From the NCBI GenBank assembly GCA_028293765.1, contig JAQGOG010000037.1, positions 1 through 64,000 of the forward strand: a DNA stretch of 64,000 nt. Direction: 5' to 3'. The stretch comes from Gammaproteobacteria bacterium. GTDB lineage: Bacteria > Pseudomonadota > Gammaproteobacteria > Steroidobacterales > Steroidobacteraceae. The position numbers were made by a program, and so were the translations under genes. The notes beneath the pieces are model-generated. The model had not been told where the DNA came from, ran no database searches, and saw only the letters and a list, made by a program, of their open reading frames with translations. This document shows, piece by piece, positions 18,087 through 27,111 of this stretch. How positions within the stretch are numbered: the stretch's first letter is position 1; every line of letters begins with the position of its first letter.

Positions 18087-18278
18087 GCACCGGATGTTGC
18101 AACGCACACATGCGCACCGCCCGTCACTGCCGGCGATCCGCGGCTCTGCTGAGCCTGCGACGTGCGCCTCTCATGCTCGAGCGTTAACATTGCTTCACAT
18201 TAAGTAACGAGCGACACTCAACCCACACAGCAAATTTCATGGCGGTCGACGAGGACTCTCAATCTAAAGGAGGGTCGC

Positions 18279-19046
18279 ATGCTCATCCAGGGATACAGGC
18301 ATTCACGTCTCATGGAGGAGTCGCAATCCTGTTTGGAAGCGGTAGCCAGGGCGGGGCCGCCCGAAGAGATGCTCGTTGCCAGCCGTGTCGTGGAGCATCC
18401 GCTCTCCTATCGTCTGTGGGAGGCTGAGCACGATCGCTTGATTCGCACGGTGTCGGCGCACGCTCGACTCGCACCCCAAATTGGTGCGTTGAGATCCGCC
18501 GCCTTCGGGCTGATTCACCGCAAGGCCCTGTTCGAGTATCTGCGCAAGCGTGAAATCACGGGAGCCAGGCGCCATAGATTGTTTTCGCTGTTCTACGGCG
18601 CGCGCGATTACGCGAGTTCCGTCGTGGCCGAGCATGCCAGTTTCATACGCTGCAGCTCGAGCTCCCTGTGTACGGATTACCTGGCCGAGCAGCTGATGCG
18701 AGACGCCGCATTCGGCGAGCCGTTGCAGCTCTACGAAGAGTGGTACGCGGACTATTTCCGCGTGTTTTGCGATGTCGAGCTGGCTGACACCGAGGACGAG
18801 AGGCTCGTCCTGGCGCCACTCGAGGCGTTGAAGCCTTTGCTGAAGTACCGCCTCAAACAGGCGCGCGACTCGATACTGGCTCTACCGCAGGTACCCACAT
18901 CGGTGTGGCGCGAGGTGGAGATCCGCAGGGCTACCGGAGAGACGCAAAAGTTGCGCCGCCTGTCGGTGGAGCAGCGCCGCTTCCGCCTGGGGTCCGACAC
19001 CTCCGGGTCAAAGTCAGGAGACGCCGCAGATAACCCGAAGCGGTGA
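18279..19046 (+). CDS. hypothetical helical protein
   Basis: I do not recognise this 255-residue protein. A strong AAAGGAGGG ribosome binding site precedes the ATG, and codon use matches its neighbours, so it is very likely expressed. The sequence is predicted mostly helical, with no signal peptide or membrane span. A cluster CSSSSLCTDYLAEQLM near the middle and WYADYFRVFCDVEL are distinctive. The C-terminus is basic and low in complexity. The 228 bp upstream region is relatively AT-rich just before the gene, which fits a promoter. Confidence 0.7.
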   Translation: MLIQGYRHSRLMEESQSCLEAVARAGPPEEMLVASRVVEHPLSYRLWEAEHDRLIRTVSAHARLAPQIGALRSAAFGLIHRKALFEYLRKREITGARRHRLFSLFYGARDYASSVVAEHASFIRCSSSSLCTDYLAEQLMRDAAFGEPLQLYEEWYADYFRVFCDVELADTEDERLVLAPLEALKPLLKYRLKQARDSILALPQVPTSVWREVEIRRATGETQKLRRLSVEQRRFRLGSDTSGSKSGDAADNPKR

Positions 19047-19085
19047 GCTCCGCGAGGCGGACGCGGTCGCGGGACGTCCCCGGTA

Positions 19086-19457
19086 TCAACGATCCACGAT
19101 GACGACCGGATCGAGCCGGAGGTTGCCGACGGTGACGTAGTATTTATAGGCGGTCGGGTCCCCCTCTTTCTTGAGCGTGCCGCTGAATTCGTTGATGGGA
19201 CCGACGACGCCACTATTCGGCTCCGGCTCGGTGAACGGCCAATGAGCAAGCTCACTTACGTTCAGCGGCTCGCAGTCCGAGCGCGGCTCTTGCGCCGGCT
19301 CGGCCGCGAGTCGAAAGAATTCGAGGGTGAAATTCTGCGTCTTGTCCCCGGAGCGCCACCGGATCCGGTTTCCCGGGACCCCCAGCACGTTACCGCCGTT
19401 CACACCGCAGATCAGAGTGTTGTTCCGGATACTGACATCGATTTGGATAGTCGACAT
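19086..19457 (-). CDS. hypothetical beta-rich protein
   Basis: The ATG at 19457 follows GGGAGGAC and gives 123 residues beginning MSTIQIDVSI. It contains many alternating hydrophobic stretches and ends YKYYVTVGNLRLDPVVIVDR, which resembles small beta-sandwich proteins of unknown function. There is no signal peptide. It lies 44 bp downstream of the CadC-like regulator on the same strand and may share its transcript. No function can be assigned. Confidence 0.65.
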   Translation of the reverse strand: MSTIQIDVSIRNNTLICGVNGGNVLGVPGNRIRWRSGDKTQNFTLEFFRLAAEPAQEPRSDCEPLNVSELAHWPFTEPEPNSGVVGPINEFSGTLKKEGDPTAYKYYVTVGNLRLDPVVIVDR

Positions 19458-19501
19458 GGTCCCGTCCTCCCGCATCGTTTGACGTTTCCGCTTCGTGTTT
19501 C

Positions 19502-21682
19502 TCACGGCTCACGCGCCGCCACCAGCATGCGTTGAAAGCGCTCGTCCCCGCGCAGACCTGAGAATTCGGGCGCCGCACGCACCATCTGCGTGGGGTAGCC
19601 AAGCTCGATCGCGCGGCTCAGGGCAGCCAGTGCCGCGGCGGAATTCCGCTCTTCCAGCGCAATGAGCGCGGCGTAGTACTGGACGAGGAAGTCGTCCGCA
19701 TCGAGCGCGAGCGCGCGGGCCTTGCAGGCCGCGGCACGGGTATTTTCGCCAACACGAGCGTAGTAAAACGCCAGCTCGACCCAGGTGGACGCATCGTCCG
19801 GGTTCACGCCGATGCGGCGCTCCGCGAGCACGATTGCATGACGGTATTCGCGCTCGGCCTGCGCACGATTGGCTTTAATTTGGTAGAGCGCGTCCGCCAG
19901 GTTCCCCCAGACGCGATGATCTTCGGGAGCCAGCTCGGTCGCCTTGTGAAACAGCCGCGCTGCGTCGGCAAAGCGGCCGAGGAAGTAGTGCACGGTGCCC
20001 GAATTCGAATACGCGCTGCGCGTCGGCTCGAGCTTCAAGGACTCATCGAAGGCGCTCGCGGCCGACTGGAGGTCGCCACTCATTTCCTCGGCCGCGCCGA
20101 GGTTGTTGAAGGCAGGCGCGCTCGCGGGAGCAAGCTCGGTCACACGCCGGTAGTGCGCGACGGCTGCGGCAGCCTGGCCATGGTGGAACAGGAAGTTACC
20201 CAACGCGGTGTGTGCAACACCATAGCCGGGCTCGGCATCGACGGCGCGGCGGTAGGCGACTTCGGCCGCGGCGGTGTTCTGCTGCCCTTCGTAGGCGTCC
20301 GCGAGCCCGATGTAGGCATCGGTATCCGTGGGATCATTACGGATGACAGAGCGAAGAATCGTCGCCGCCTGGTCGGGGCGTCCCGTGACGAGATACAGAT
20401 GCGCGAGCCCCATTTCCACCTCTCGCAAAGAGCCATCGCGCCTGAGAGCCTCGTTGCAGGCCACTTCGGCCTTGGTGGCGAGAGCGGTGTCTCGAGTACC
20501 CTGGTAGCCCATTGAGTAGCGCTCGCAGAGTCCCGCGTACGCAGGTGCGAAGCGCGGATCGATGGCGATGGCGTCCCGGAACATGCCTTCGGCCTCGTCC
20601 AACTGCCCGGCCGTCGCGGGTTGACGCAGCTTGGCCATACCTGACAGGTACAAATCGAATGCCGCCAGATGCGCCGTTGGCGGCTGCCCCACGCGCAGCG
20701 CGAGATCGCTGGAGAGCACCACCTGCAGAGTACCGATGATCGAACGGGCCAGATCGTCCTCGATGACCAGTAGATCTTGCCAGCTGCGATCGTAGCTTTG
20801 GGACCACACCTGATATCCCGAGGTGGCGTCTATGAGTTGTGCGGTCACTCGCAGATGATCGCCTTCGCGTCGCACGCTTCCCTCGAGAACGTGGCGCACC
20901 CCAAGCGTCTGCGCGATCGTGCGGACATCGACATGACCCCCTTTGAAGGCAAACGCCGAGGTTCGTGCTGCTACTCGCAGTCCGGGGATCCGCGCCAGAC
21001 GACTCGACAGTTCCTGCGCGAGCCCATCACCGAGATATTCGTTGTGGCCGGCGGGACTGATGTCGACCAGGGGCAGAACAGCGATGGTCTTGGGAGGTTG
21101 AACAAGGACGGCTTGAGGACGCTTCCCGGCGGATGCCGGGCGCTGCGTCGCACTCCAGAAATGCGCGAGGCCGAAGGCGGCTGTGACTACCAGCGCAGCC
21201 GCGACGGCCATGACGAGGCGAGGCCGCGCAAACCGATGGCGGACGGGCAAGGTCAGGATACCCGGTTCCCGACTCAAGACATTCGCGGGCGGCGCCGCTT
21301 GGGTGGACGTGAAGCCCGTCGCGGGCAACGTGTTGAGAACGCTGACCAGGGCGACCATCCGGTACCCACGTCCACGCACCCCGGCGATGTAGCGGGGCGA
21401 GTGTGGGTCGTCTGCGAGGGCATCGCGCACCAATTTCACGCGTTGACTGACTGTCTCCTGCGTGACGACCAGGCCCGGCCACACGCGCTCAATCAACTGA
21501 TCGAACGACACGAGATTCGGTGCAGCGCGCGCCAGGGCGAGGAGCAGTTCGAACGAGAGTTGCGAGAGCGGCAGCTCGACTTCAGCGCGCATTACGCGTT
21601 GGCGGCCGATATCGATCAACAGGTCGCCGACCCGGAAGCCGCTCGGCTCCGGGGCAGGCGAAACTGAACTGCTCTGCTGCAT
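19502..21682 (-). CDS. CadC-like transcriptional regulator with TPR domain
   Basis: The 726-residue protein (ATG 21682, preceded by GAAGGAGTG) starts with an OmpR-type winged helix at about residues 15-110: FELLLALARAAPNLVSFDQLIERVWPG and the wing SPRYIAGVRGRGYRMVA. A membrane span (about 155-180) follows, then a periplasmic-type module beginning KTIAVLPLVDIS and containing LEGSVRREGDHLRVTAQLIDATSGYQVWSQSYDR, known from adenylate cyclase/TolB-like proteins. The C-terminal 350 residues are TPR repeats. Such one-component membrane regulators bind DNA through the cytoplasmic domain without a receiver. The target genes are unknown; the following small hypothetical gene may be one. Confidence 0.88.
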   Translation of the reverse strand: MQQSSSVSPAPEPSGFRVGDLLIDIGRQRVMRAEVELPLSQLSFELLLALARAAPNLVSFDQLIERVWPGLVVTQETVSQRVKLVRDALADDPHSPRYIAGVRGRGYRMVALVSVLNTLPATGFTSTQAAPPANVLSREPGILTLPVRHRFARPRLVMAVAAALVVTAAFGLAHFWSATQRPASAGKRPQAVLVQPPKTIAVLPLVDISPAGHNEYLGDGLAQELSSRLARIPGLRVAARTSAFAFKGGHVDVRTIAQTLGVRHVLEGSVRREGDHLRVTAQLIDATSGYQVWSQSYDRSWQDLLVIEDDLARSIIGTLQVVLSSDLALRVGQPPTAHLAAFDLYLSGMAKLRQPATAGQLDEAEGMFRDAIAIDPRFAPAYAGLCERYSMGYQGTRDTALATKAEVACNEALRRDGSLREVEMGLAHLYLVTGRPDQAATILRSVIRNDPTDTDAYIGLADAYEGQQNTAAAEVAYRRAVDAEPGYGVAHTALGNFLFHHGQAAAAVAHYRRVTELAPASAPAFNNLGAAEEMSGDLQSAASAFDESLKLEPTRSAYSNSGTVHYFLGRFADAARLFHKATELAPEDHRVWGNLADALYQIKANRAQAEREYRHAIVLAERRIGVNPDDASTWVELAFYYARVGENTRAAACKARALALDADDFLVQYYAALIALEERNSAAALAALSRAIELGYPTQMVRAAPEFSGLRGDERFQRMLVAAREP

Positions 21683-21787
21683 CCCCGGCGCCACTCCTTC
21701 CGAGCGAAATGCGACGCGTGGCTGGTCGGCCGATCTTACGCTGGTGTGAACGCATCCGCGCCTCCTACGGCGTAAGTCGTGACGCAT

Positions 21788-21815
21788 CCCCACCCAGTCG
21801 ATCGACTGGGTGGGG
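21788..21815. repeat. 28 bp perfect palindrome
   Basis: CCCCACCCAGTCGA (21788-21801) is exactly followed by its reverse complement. It lies 10 bp behind the stop of the UrcA-family gene and 106 bp ahead of the CadC-like start, both on the minus strand. No T tract follows, so it may be a transcript-end hairpin or a cruciform/operator site. Confidence 0.7.
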
Positions 21816-21825
21816 GCATCGGTGC

Positions 21826-22206
21826 TTACTCTCTGCGTGAACGAGGACTCTGCAGTGCGACGAGTTTGGGCCCGCCATTCTTGCTGTCCAGGATGGCGGT
21901 GAGCATCGGGCTGTTCACCTTGGTCACAGCAGAGGCGATGGCGCTCTTACAACATCCTTTCCACTCGAAGTGACGCCCCAGGATGTTATCGGGTCCGCAG
22001 ACGTTGCGGGCGGCTCCTTCGATGCGACCGTACAGAGCGGCGGCACCTGCCGGTGTGGACAGATTCAGGTCTGCGTAGCTGACCTTCTCGGTGCGAACGT
22101 CCTCGGAGTCGCGCGCCACGGACGCCTGACTCGCAACGAGCGAGCACGAGGCGATGGCGAGCATTGCAACCCAAGTATATGAATGATGCGTGCGTTTTGA
22201 GTTCAT
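21826..22206 (-). CDS. UrcA-family secreted protein
   Basis: I choose ATG 22206, which gives 126 residues with a signal peptide (MNSKRTHHSYTWVAMLAIASCSLVASQASVA). The mature part contains VSYADLNLSTPAGAAALYGRIEGAARNVCGP, the diagnostic UrcA core. Two adjacent cysteines (WKGCCKSAI) follow. UrcA proteins are small periplasmic proteins of unknown function, frequent in Sphingomonadales, Caulobacterales and Xanthomonadales. GGAGAACC precedes the start. Confidence 0.85.
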   Translation of the reverse strand: MNSKRTHHSYTWVAMLAIASCSLVASQASVARDSEDVRTEKVSYADLNLSTPAGAAALYGRIEGAARNVCGPDNILGRHFEWKGCCKSAIASAVTKVNSPMLTAILDSKNGGPKLVALQSPRSRRE

Positions 22207-22369
22207 TGCGGTTCTCCGGTGTAGGTTTTTCGACCGCAGGTACGGTATGCACTCAGCGCCGCCGCCGCATGAAGGTTGCTTGAAGGTTCGGTGATGACTC
22301 GGTGATGTTTGCCCCAGCTCTCGGATCTGGTGGCCGCGTCGCAGCAGGAAAGCCCCAGGCGTCGCCAGG

Positions 22370-23965
22370 TCAGCTTGAGCGAGGCCGTGCAACCATCCGT
22401 TCTTCCTTTAGCGACCCTATTGTGAGCGCGGCCGTCAGTGCGCTGGCAAAACATGCAGCGGCGGCGATGAACATCACGAGGCGGATCGTCTCGACGTAGG
22501 ACTCGGCGATGATCCTCTGGGCGGTTTGGCGATCGCGCCGGGACATCGCTGGTTGTGTGGACGGCGGCGCGAATGCCTGGCGCGTGCTGTCGACGAACGC
22601 CCGAACCTCGGGGGACGGGTTGGCGGCCACGAGATGCCGGTCGAGGGAACGGCCAAAGGCGCCGAGCGCAATGGAGCCCAGCACAGCGACAAACAACAGG
22701 CTGGCTACAGATGCGACCGCATTGTTGATCCCGGAGGCGACGCCGATCTGCCGCTCGGCCACGCTGTTGACTACTGCGGTCGTCAGGGGCGCCACGGTGA
22801 TGGCCATTCCGAAGCCAACCACCGTCATCGGCGGCAGGAACGCCCAGTAATGCGTGGACCCGCTGACGACTGCCAATAAGGCGAAGCCGAGTGCCGTGAT
22901 GAGGGGGCCGACGATGAGCGGCACGCGAGTCCCAAAACGGTCCGCCAGTCCGCCGGACCAGCGGGACAGCAGGCCCAGGATCACCGTGAACGGCAGGTAG
23001 ACGGCGCCCGCGGCCGTGGCGGAATAACCGTGCGCCTGGATCAGGAGGAAGGGCAGAAAAAACAAGGCGCCTCCGAGGGCGCCGTAAAGGAACAGGGTGA
23101 AGAGGGTGATGCCACTGAAAGTGCGCGAGTGGAACAGCTGTAGCGGCATCATGGGCGCACGGCTACGCCGTTCGGTTTGCACGAAAGCGACGAGCAGCAG
23201 CACACCTAGGGCGAGGGACGCGACCACGACCGGATGGCCCCAACCCGCACGGGGTGCGGCAATCAACCCAAACACGAGCCCGCCCAGTCCGCCGAAGGCC
23301 AGTAATGCGGCGGGCCAGTCGAGTCCTCGTTGCGCGCTCGCGTCACGGCTCTCCGGCACATGTCGGATGGCGATCCACAACGTGGGCAGTGCCAACAGCG
23401 GATTGATAAGAAAAATGCCGCGCCAGGACCAATGGTCAACCAGCCAGCCGCCCAGTAATGGACCGCCGCCAGCGGCAATCGCGGACGCTCCTGACCAGAT
23501 CCCGATCGCCGCGCCGCGCTCCTTTTCATCATAGGCGGCGCCAATGAGCGCCAGCGAGCAGGGGATCAGCAATGCCGCGCCCACGCCTTGAACCGCGCGC
23601 GCCACGATGAGCACAGCAATATGGGGCGCGAAGCCGCAGCCCAGCGAGGCCATGGCGAAGATCGTAATTCCGATCAGGAAGATCTTGCGACGCCCCACCT
23701 GGTCTGCCGCCGCGCCGCCGATCAGCAGCAGGGCGGAAATACACAGGGTGTAGGCGTTGATGATCCATTGCATCGCCGGAAGGGTGGTGTCGAGCGCGGC
23801 CTCGATTCGAGGCAAGGCGACATTCACCACCGACTCATCGAGGAACGCCATCGTCGAGCCGAGGACCGCGGCGGCAAGCACCCAACCTTTCCGTTCAGCG
23901 CATGCTGGCACTTCCGGAGTCGCACGGATCGTCGCTTCAGCGCACGGCGGCGTCGTCGGTTTCAT
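22370..23965 (-). CDS. DHA2-family MFS multidrug exporter (EmrB/QacA type)
   Basis: A 531-residue transporter with about fourteen spans, the DHA2 topology. FLDESVVNVALPRIEAAL in the first span, GGAAADQVGRRKIFLIG in loop 2-3 and RAVQGVGAALLIPCSLALIGAAYDEKERGAAIG are the recognised signatures. The start lies 150 bp from the divergent acyl-CoA synthetase gene, and a 15 bp palindrome between them may be an operator. There is no EmrA-like adaptor next to it. The substrate is unknown. Confidence 0.9.
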   Translation of the reverse strand: MKPTTPPCAEATIRATPEVPACAERKGWVLAAAVLGSTMAFLDESVVNVALPRIEAALDTTLPAMQWIINAYTLCISALLLIGGAAADQVGRRKIFLIGITIFAMASLGCGFAPHIAVLIVARAVQGVGAALLIPCSLALIGAAYDEKERGAAIGIWSGASAIAAGGGPLLGGWLVDHWSWRGIFLINPLLALPTLWIAIRHVPESRDASAQRGLDWPAALLAFGGLGGLVFGLIAAPRAGWGHPVVVASLALGVLLLVAFVQTERRSRAPMMPLQLFHSRTFSGITLFTLFLYGALGGALFFLPFLLIQAHGYSATAAGAVYLPFTVILGLLSRWSGGLADRFGTRVPLIVGPLITALGFALLAVVSGSTHYWAFLPPMTVVGFGMAITVAPLTTAVVNSVAERQIGVASGINNAVASVASLLFVAVLGSIALGAFGRSLDRHLVAANPSPEVRAFVDSTRQAFAPPSTQPAMSRRDRQTAQRIIAESYVETIRLVMFIAAAACFASALTAALTIGSLKEERMVARPRSS

Positions 23966-23993
23966 CTGGCGTCGGCCTCCAGTCGTGCTGCGG

Positions 23994-24008
23994 GGAAACT
24001 TAGTTTCC
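23994..24008. promoter_or_regulatory. 15 bp palindrome between DHA2 exporter and acyl-CoA synthetase
   Basis: GGAAACT-T-AGTTTCC is a perfect inverted repeat centred at 24001, 29 bp ahead of the exporter start and about 108 bp ahead of the divergent synthetase start. The position fits a repressor operator for the exporter. It differs from the shared RTTWCA palindrome, whose half-sites run in the opposite order. Confidence 0.45.
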
Positions 24009-24115
24009 GGGCGGGCGTCAGTGTACGTCGTCGGCTCAGTCCTGGCCTACAATGCAAACCGGCCGGACCGCAGGCCCCAACTGACACCGTCTCACCCAAG
24101 CGGAGCCTTCCTGCC

Positions 24116-25801
24116 ATGAATGAGCGCGCCCGGGCATTTTTGGAAGCCCGCGACTTCCTGCTCGCCCATCGGACCGACTACGATTCGGCTTATGCCCGAT
24201 TCCGCTGGCCCAGGCTGCCTGAGTTCAATTGGGCGCTCGACTATTTCGACAGCGTCGCGACGGGCAACGATCGGGCTGCCTTGTGTATCGTTGGCGAGGA
24301 CGGTCGGCGGCAGCAGCTCACGTATGCCCAACTGTCGGAGCGCTCCAACCAGGTTGCGAACTGGCTGCGGGGTCTGGGGGTGGGGCGCGGAGAGCGCATG
24401 CTCCTCATGCTGGGGAACGAGCCTGCGCTCTGGGAAGTGATCCTGGCCGCCATGAAGATCGGCGCCGTCGTGATACCCGCGACGCCATTACTGACACATG
24501 TGGATCTGCTCGATCGATTCGAGCGCGGCAGCGTGCGCCACGTCGTCACCGGTGGCGCCAATGTAGAGAAGTTCTCTGCAATACCCGGAAAGTACACGCG
24601 CATCTGCGTAGGTGCCGACGTGCCGGGTTGGCATCGATTCGAGGATTCTTGCGCGGCAGGCACGCAATTCAGCCCCGCTGGCCTCACGCGGGCCAGCGAC
24701 CCGCTGCTGCTCTACTTCACCTCCGGTACGACTGCGAGACCCAAGCTGGTGTTGCACAGCCAGCAGAGTTATCCCGTCGGGCACCTGTCCACGATGTACT
24801 GGATTGGGCTGCGTCCCGATGACCGCCATCTCAACATCTCCTCGCCGGGATGGGCGAAACATGCCTGGAGCTGCATTTTTGCCCCCTGGAACGCCGGGGC
24901 GTGTGTGTTCATTTACAACAGCGCGCGCTTCAACGCCCGCGCATTGCTGGATGTCATACAGGAGCATCGTGTTACCACGCTATGCGCGCCTCCAACAGTG
25001 TGGCGGATGCTCATTCAGGAGGATCTCGCCGCATGGCGCATGAGTCTGCGCGAGCTCGTGGCGGCGGGTGAGCCTTTGAACCCGGAGGTCATCGAAAAGG
25101 TACGGCAGGCCTGGGGGATCGCGATCCGTGACGGCTTCGGGCAGACGGAGACGACGTGTCTGATCGGCAACAGTCCGGGCCAGCGCCTCAAGGCGGGCAG
25201 CATGGGCCGTCCATTACCCGGGTACCGCGCTGAGCTTCTGGATGCTTCAGGGAGGTCGGTCGAGGAGGGCGAGCTGTGCCTGCCGCTGTCGCCCAGGCCT
25301 ATCGGCCTGATGCTGGAGTATGCACACGACAGCGGGACGGTGCCAGACGCCATGCGTGGCGGCTACTATTGGACAGGTGATGTCGCGCTCCGCGACGCCG
25401 AGGGATATATCACTTACGTCGGTCGCTCGGATGATCTCTTCAAGGCGTCGGACTACCGGATCAGTCCGTTCGAGCTCGAGTCAGTGCTCATCGAGCATCC
25501 CGCGGTCGCGGAGGCCGCGGTCGTGCCGAGTCCCGATCCCGTGCGCCTGGCCGTTCCGAAAGCTTTCGTCGTGCTGGCAGGGCAACACACCGGCAACGCC
25601 GAGCTGGCGCGCGACATCCTGCGCTTCTGCCGCGAGCGACTCGCGCCTTACAAGAGAATCCGGCGGCTCGAATTCGCCGAGCTCCCGAAGACGATTTCCG
25701 GAAAGATCCGCCGCAACGAATTGCGCCGGCTCGAGGCGCAGCGGCGCTGCAGCGGCGGCCGGGCCCCGTCAGAGTACTTCGAGGACGATTTCTCCGGTTG
25801 A
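24116..25801 (+). CDS. AMP-forming acyl-CoA synthetase
   Basis: The ATG at 24116 gives a 561-residue ANL-superfamily adenylating enzyme. LLYFTSGTTARPKLVLHS is the phosphate-binding motif A3. DGFGQTETT (A5), YYWTGDVALRDAEGYITYVGRSDDLFK (A7/A8) and PKTISGKIRRNELR with the catalytic lysine (A10) follow in order. SSPGWAKHAWSCIFAPWNAGA is typical of acetyl- and medium-chain acyl-CoA synthetases. It should convert a carboxylic acid to its CoA thioester with ATP. The chain length preference is unknown. No beta-oxidation genes are adjacent. A GGAG about ten bases upstream serves as ribosome binding site. Confidence 0.9.
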   Translation: MNERARAFLEARDFLLAHRTDYDSAYARFRWPRLPEFNWALDYFDSVATGNDRAALCIVGEDGRRQQLTYAQLSERSNQVANWLRGLGVGRGERMLLMLGNEPALWEVILAAMKIGAVVIPATPLLTHVDLLDRFERGSVRHVVTGGANVEKFSAIPGKYTRICVGADVPGWHRFEDSCAAGTQFSPAGLTRASDPLLLYFTSGTTARPKLVLHSQQSYPVGHLSTMYWIGLRPDDRHLNISSPGWAKHAWSCIFAPWNAGACVFIYNSARFNARALLDVIQEHRVTTLCAPPTVWRMLIQEDLAAWRMSLRELVAAGEPLNPEVIEKVRQAWGIAIRDGFGQTETTCLIGNSPGQRLKAGSMGRPLPGYRAELLDASGRSVEEGELCLPLSPRPIGLMLEYAHDSGTVPDAMRGGYYWTGDVALRDAEGYITYVGRSDDLFKASDYRISPFELESVLIEHPAVAEAAVVPSPDPVRLAVPKAFVVLAGQHTGNAELARDILRFCRERLAPYKRIRRLEFAELPKTISGKIRRNELRRLEAQRRCSGGRAPSEYFEDDFSG

Positions 25802-25821
25802 TGCCACTGTCGCAACGCCCA

Positions 25822-27111
25822 TTAAAACAGCGGGGTGCCGCGATTTCTGGCGACTTCGTCACCGGAGACCCGTGGCGCATCGTTACCCCAGGACGCCCGC
25901 ACAAAACTAAGCACGGCGGCGATTTGCTCATCGCCCAGCGCCAGCAGGTACGGGGGCATGCCGAAGGGCCGCGGATTTCCCCCTGTGCCGGGCGCGTAAC
26001 CGCCGAAAAGCACGATCCGGACCGGGTTGACGGCGGACGACATCGTAACGGCACGATTCCCCGCTAACGGCGGCGCGGCGGGTGAACGGCCCTCACCATT
26101 GTCGCCATGACACTGCGCGCAGTGTTTGTCGTAAATCTCATGTCCGCTGCTCAGCGTGGCGGCCGTCGCGGTGAAGCGGAACAAGCCACCGGAGCGTGGA
26201 CCCGTGTCAGGTAGCGATTTCAGATAAACGGCCATGGCCCGCAAATCGTCGTCACGCGTGTACTGCAAGCTGCCGTATACGACTTCGCCCATGGGCCCCA
26301 TCGTGGTGGCGTGTGGGGCGCTCGCCGAGGCCGATGCGATCTGACCGGTCTTCAGCAGGGTGAGGATGTCCGGGACGCGCCACTCGTGAAGCCCCGCTTC
26401 GCGCGGGCTGGTCAACGCGGGGGCGTACCAATTGAGCACGAGGCCACCGGCGGGATTGTGCTTCGACTGGACGGCGCCGAGGGCATTGCGCGCCTCATGG
26501 CACGCGCTGCAGTGTCCGAGCCCCTGGACCAGGTAAGCGCCGCGATTCCAGTCGGCGCTGCGCGTCGAATCCGGCTCATACACGCCCGGCCGGAAGAAAA
26601 GCCAACGCCACGCGATCAACAGCAGGCGGTGGTTGTAGGGAAACGCAAGATTCTGCACGCGCTTCGGCCCCGCTGCCGGCGGAATCGTCCGCAGGTAGTC
26701 GTACATTGCGTCGGCATCGCGCCGACTGATCTTTGTGAAGTTCGTGTACGGAAAGGTCGGATAAAGCAACGTGCCGTTTTTGGTATACCCGCTGTGCAGG
26801 GCATGCCAGAAATCCGTGGCGCTCCAACTGCCAATCCCCGTGGTGTCCGGGGTAATATTGGGCGTGACGAACGTTCCGAAGGGAGTTGGGATGGCGTATC
26901 CGCCGGCAAAGGGTGCTCCGCCGCGAGCCGTGTGGCATCCCCTGCAATCGCCCAGCGTCACGAGTTGACGCCCGCGCTCAATGGAATCGGCCGAAGGTGG
27001 GTATGCGGGTGGGGGCGCCTCTCCGATCTCGCGATCCGCGGGAGTGAGCCGCCACAGGGTAAGCAGCGTCACCAGGAGAATTGCCGCGACCGCAAGCAGA
27101 AGCGTTCTCAT
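25822..27111 (-). CDS. triheme c-type cytochrome, dehydrogenase subunit type
   Basis: The 429-residue protein begins at ATG 27111, overlapping the upstream stop in ATGA, so translation is probably coupled. A single N-terminal span (LLLAVAAILLVTLLTLW) anchors it. Three heme motifs follow: CRGCH, CSACH and CAQCH. The spacing and segments such as GGYAIPTPFGTFVTPNITPD and GVYEPDSTRSADWNRGAYLVQGLGHCSACH match the cytochrome subunit of membrane alcohol, gluconate and related dehydrogenases, which hand electrons to ubiquinone or terminal oxidases. The catalytic flavin or PQQ subunit is not encoded beside it. The nearest candidate, at 31-32 kb, is a truncated remnant. Confidence 0.88.
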   Translation of the reverse strand: MRTLLLAVAAILLVTLLTLWRLTPADREIGEAPPPAYPPSADSIERGRQLVTLGDCRGCHTARGGAPFAGGYAIPTPFGTFVTPNITPDTTGIGSWSATDFWHALHSGYTKNGTLLYPTFPYTNFTKISRRDADAMYDYLRTIPPAAGPKRVQNLAFPYNHRLLLIAWRWLFFRPGVYEPDSTRSADWNRGAYLVQGLGHCSACHEARNALGAVQSKHNPAGGLVLNWYAPALTSPREAGLHEWRVPDILTLLKTGQIASASASAPHATTMGPMGEVVYGSLQYTRDDDLRAMAVYLKSLPDTGPRSGGLFRFTATAATLSSGHEIYDKHCAQCHGDNGEGRSPAAPPLAGNRAVTMSSAVNPVRIVLFGGYAPGTGGNPRPFGMPPYLLALGDEQIAAVLSFVRASWGNDAPRVSGDEVARNRGTPLF

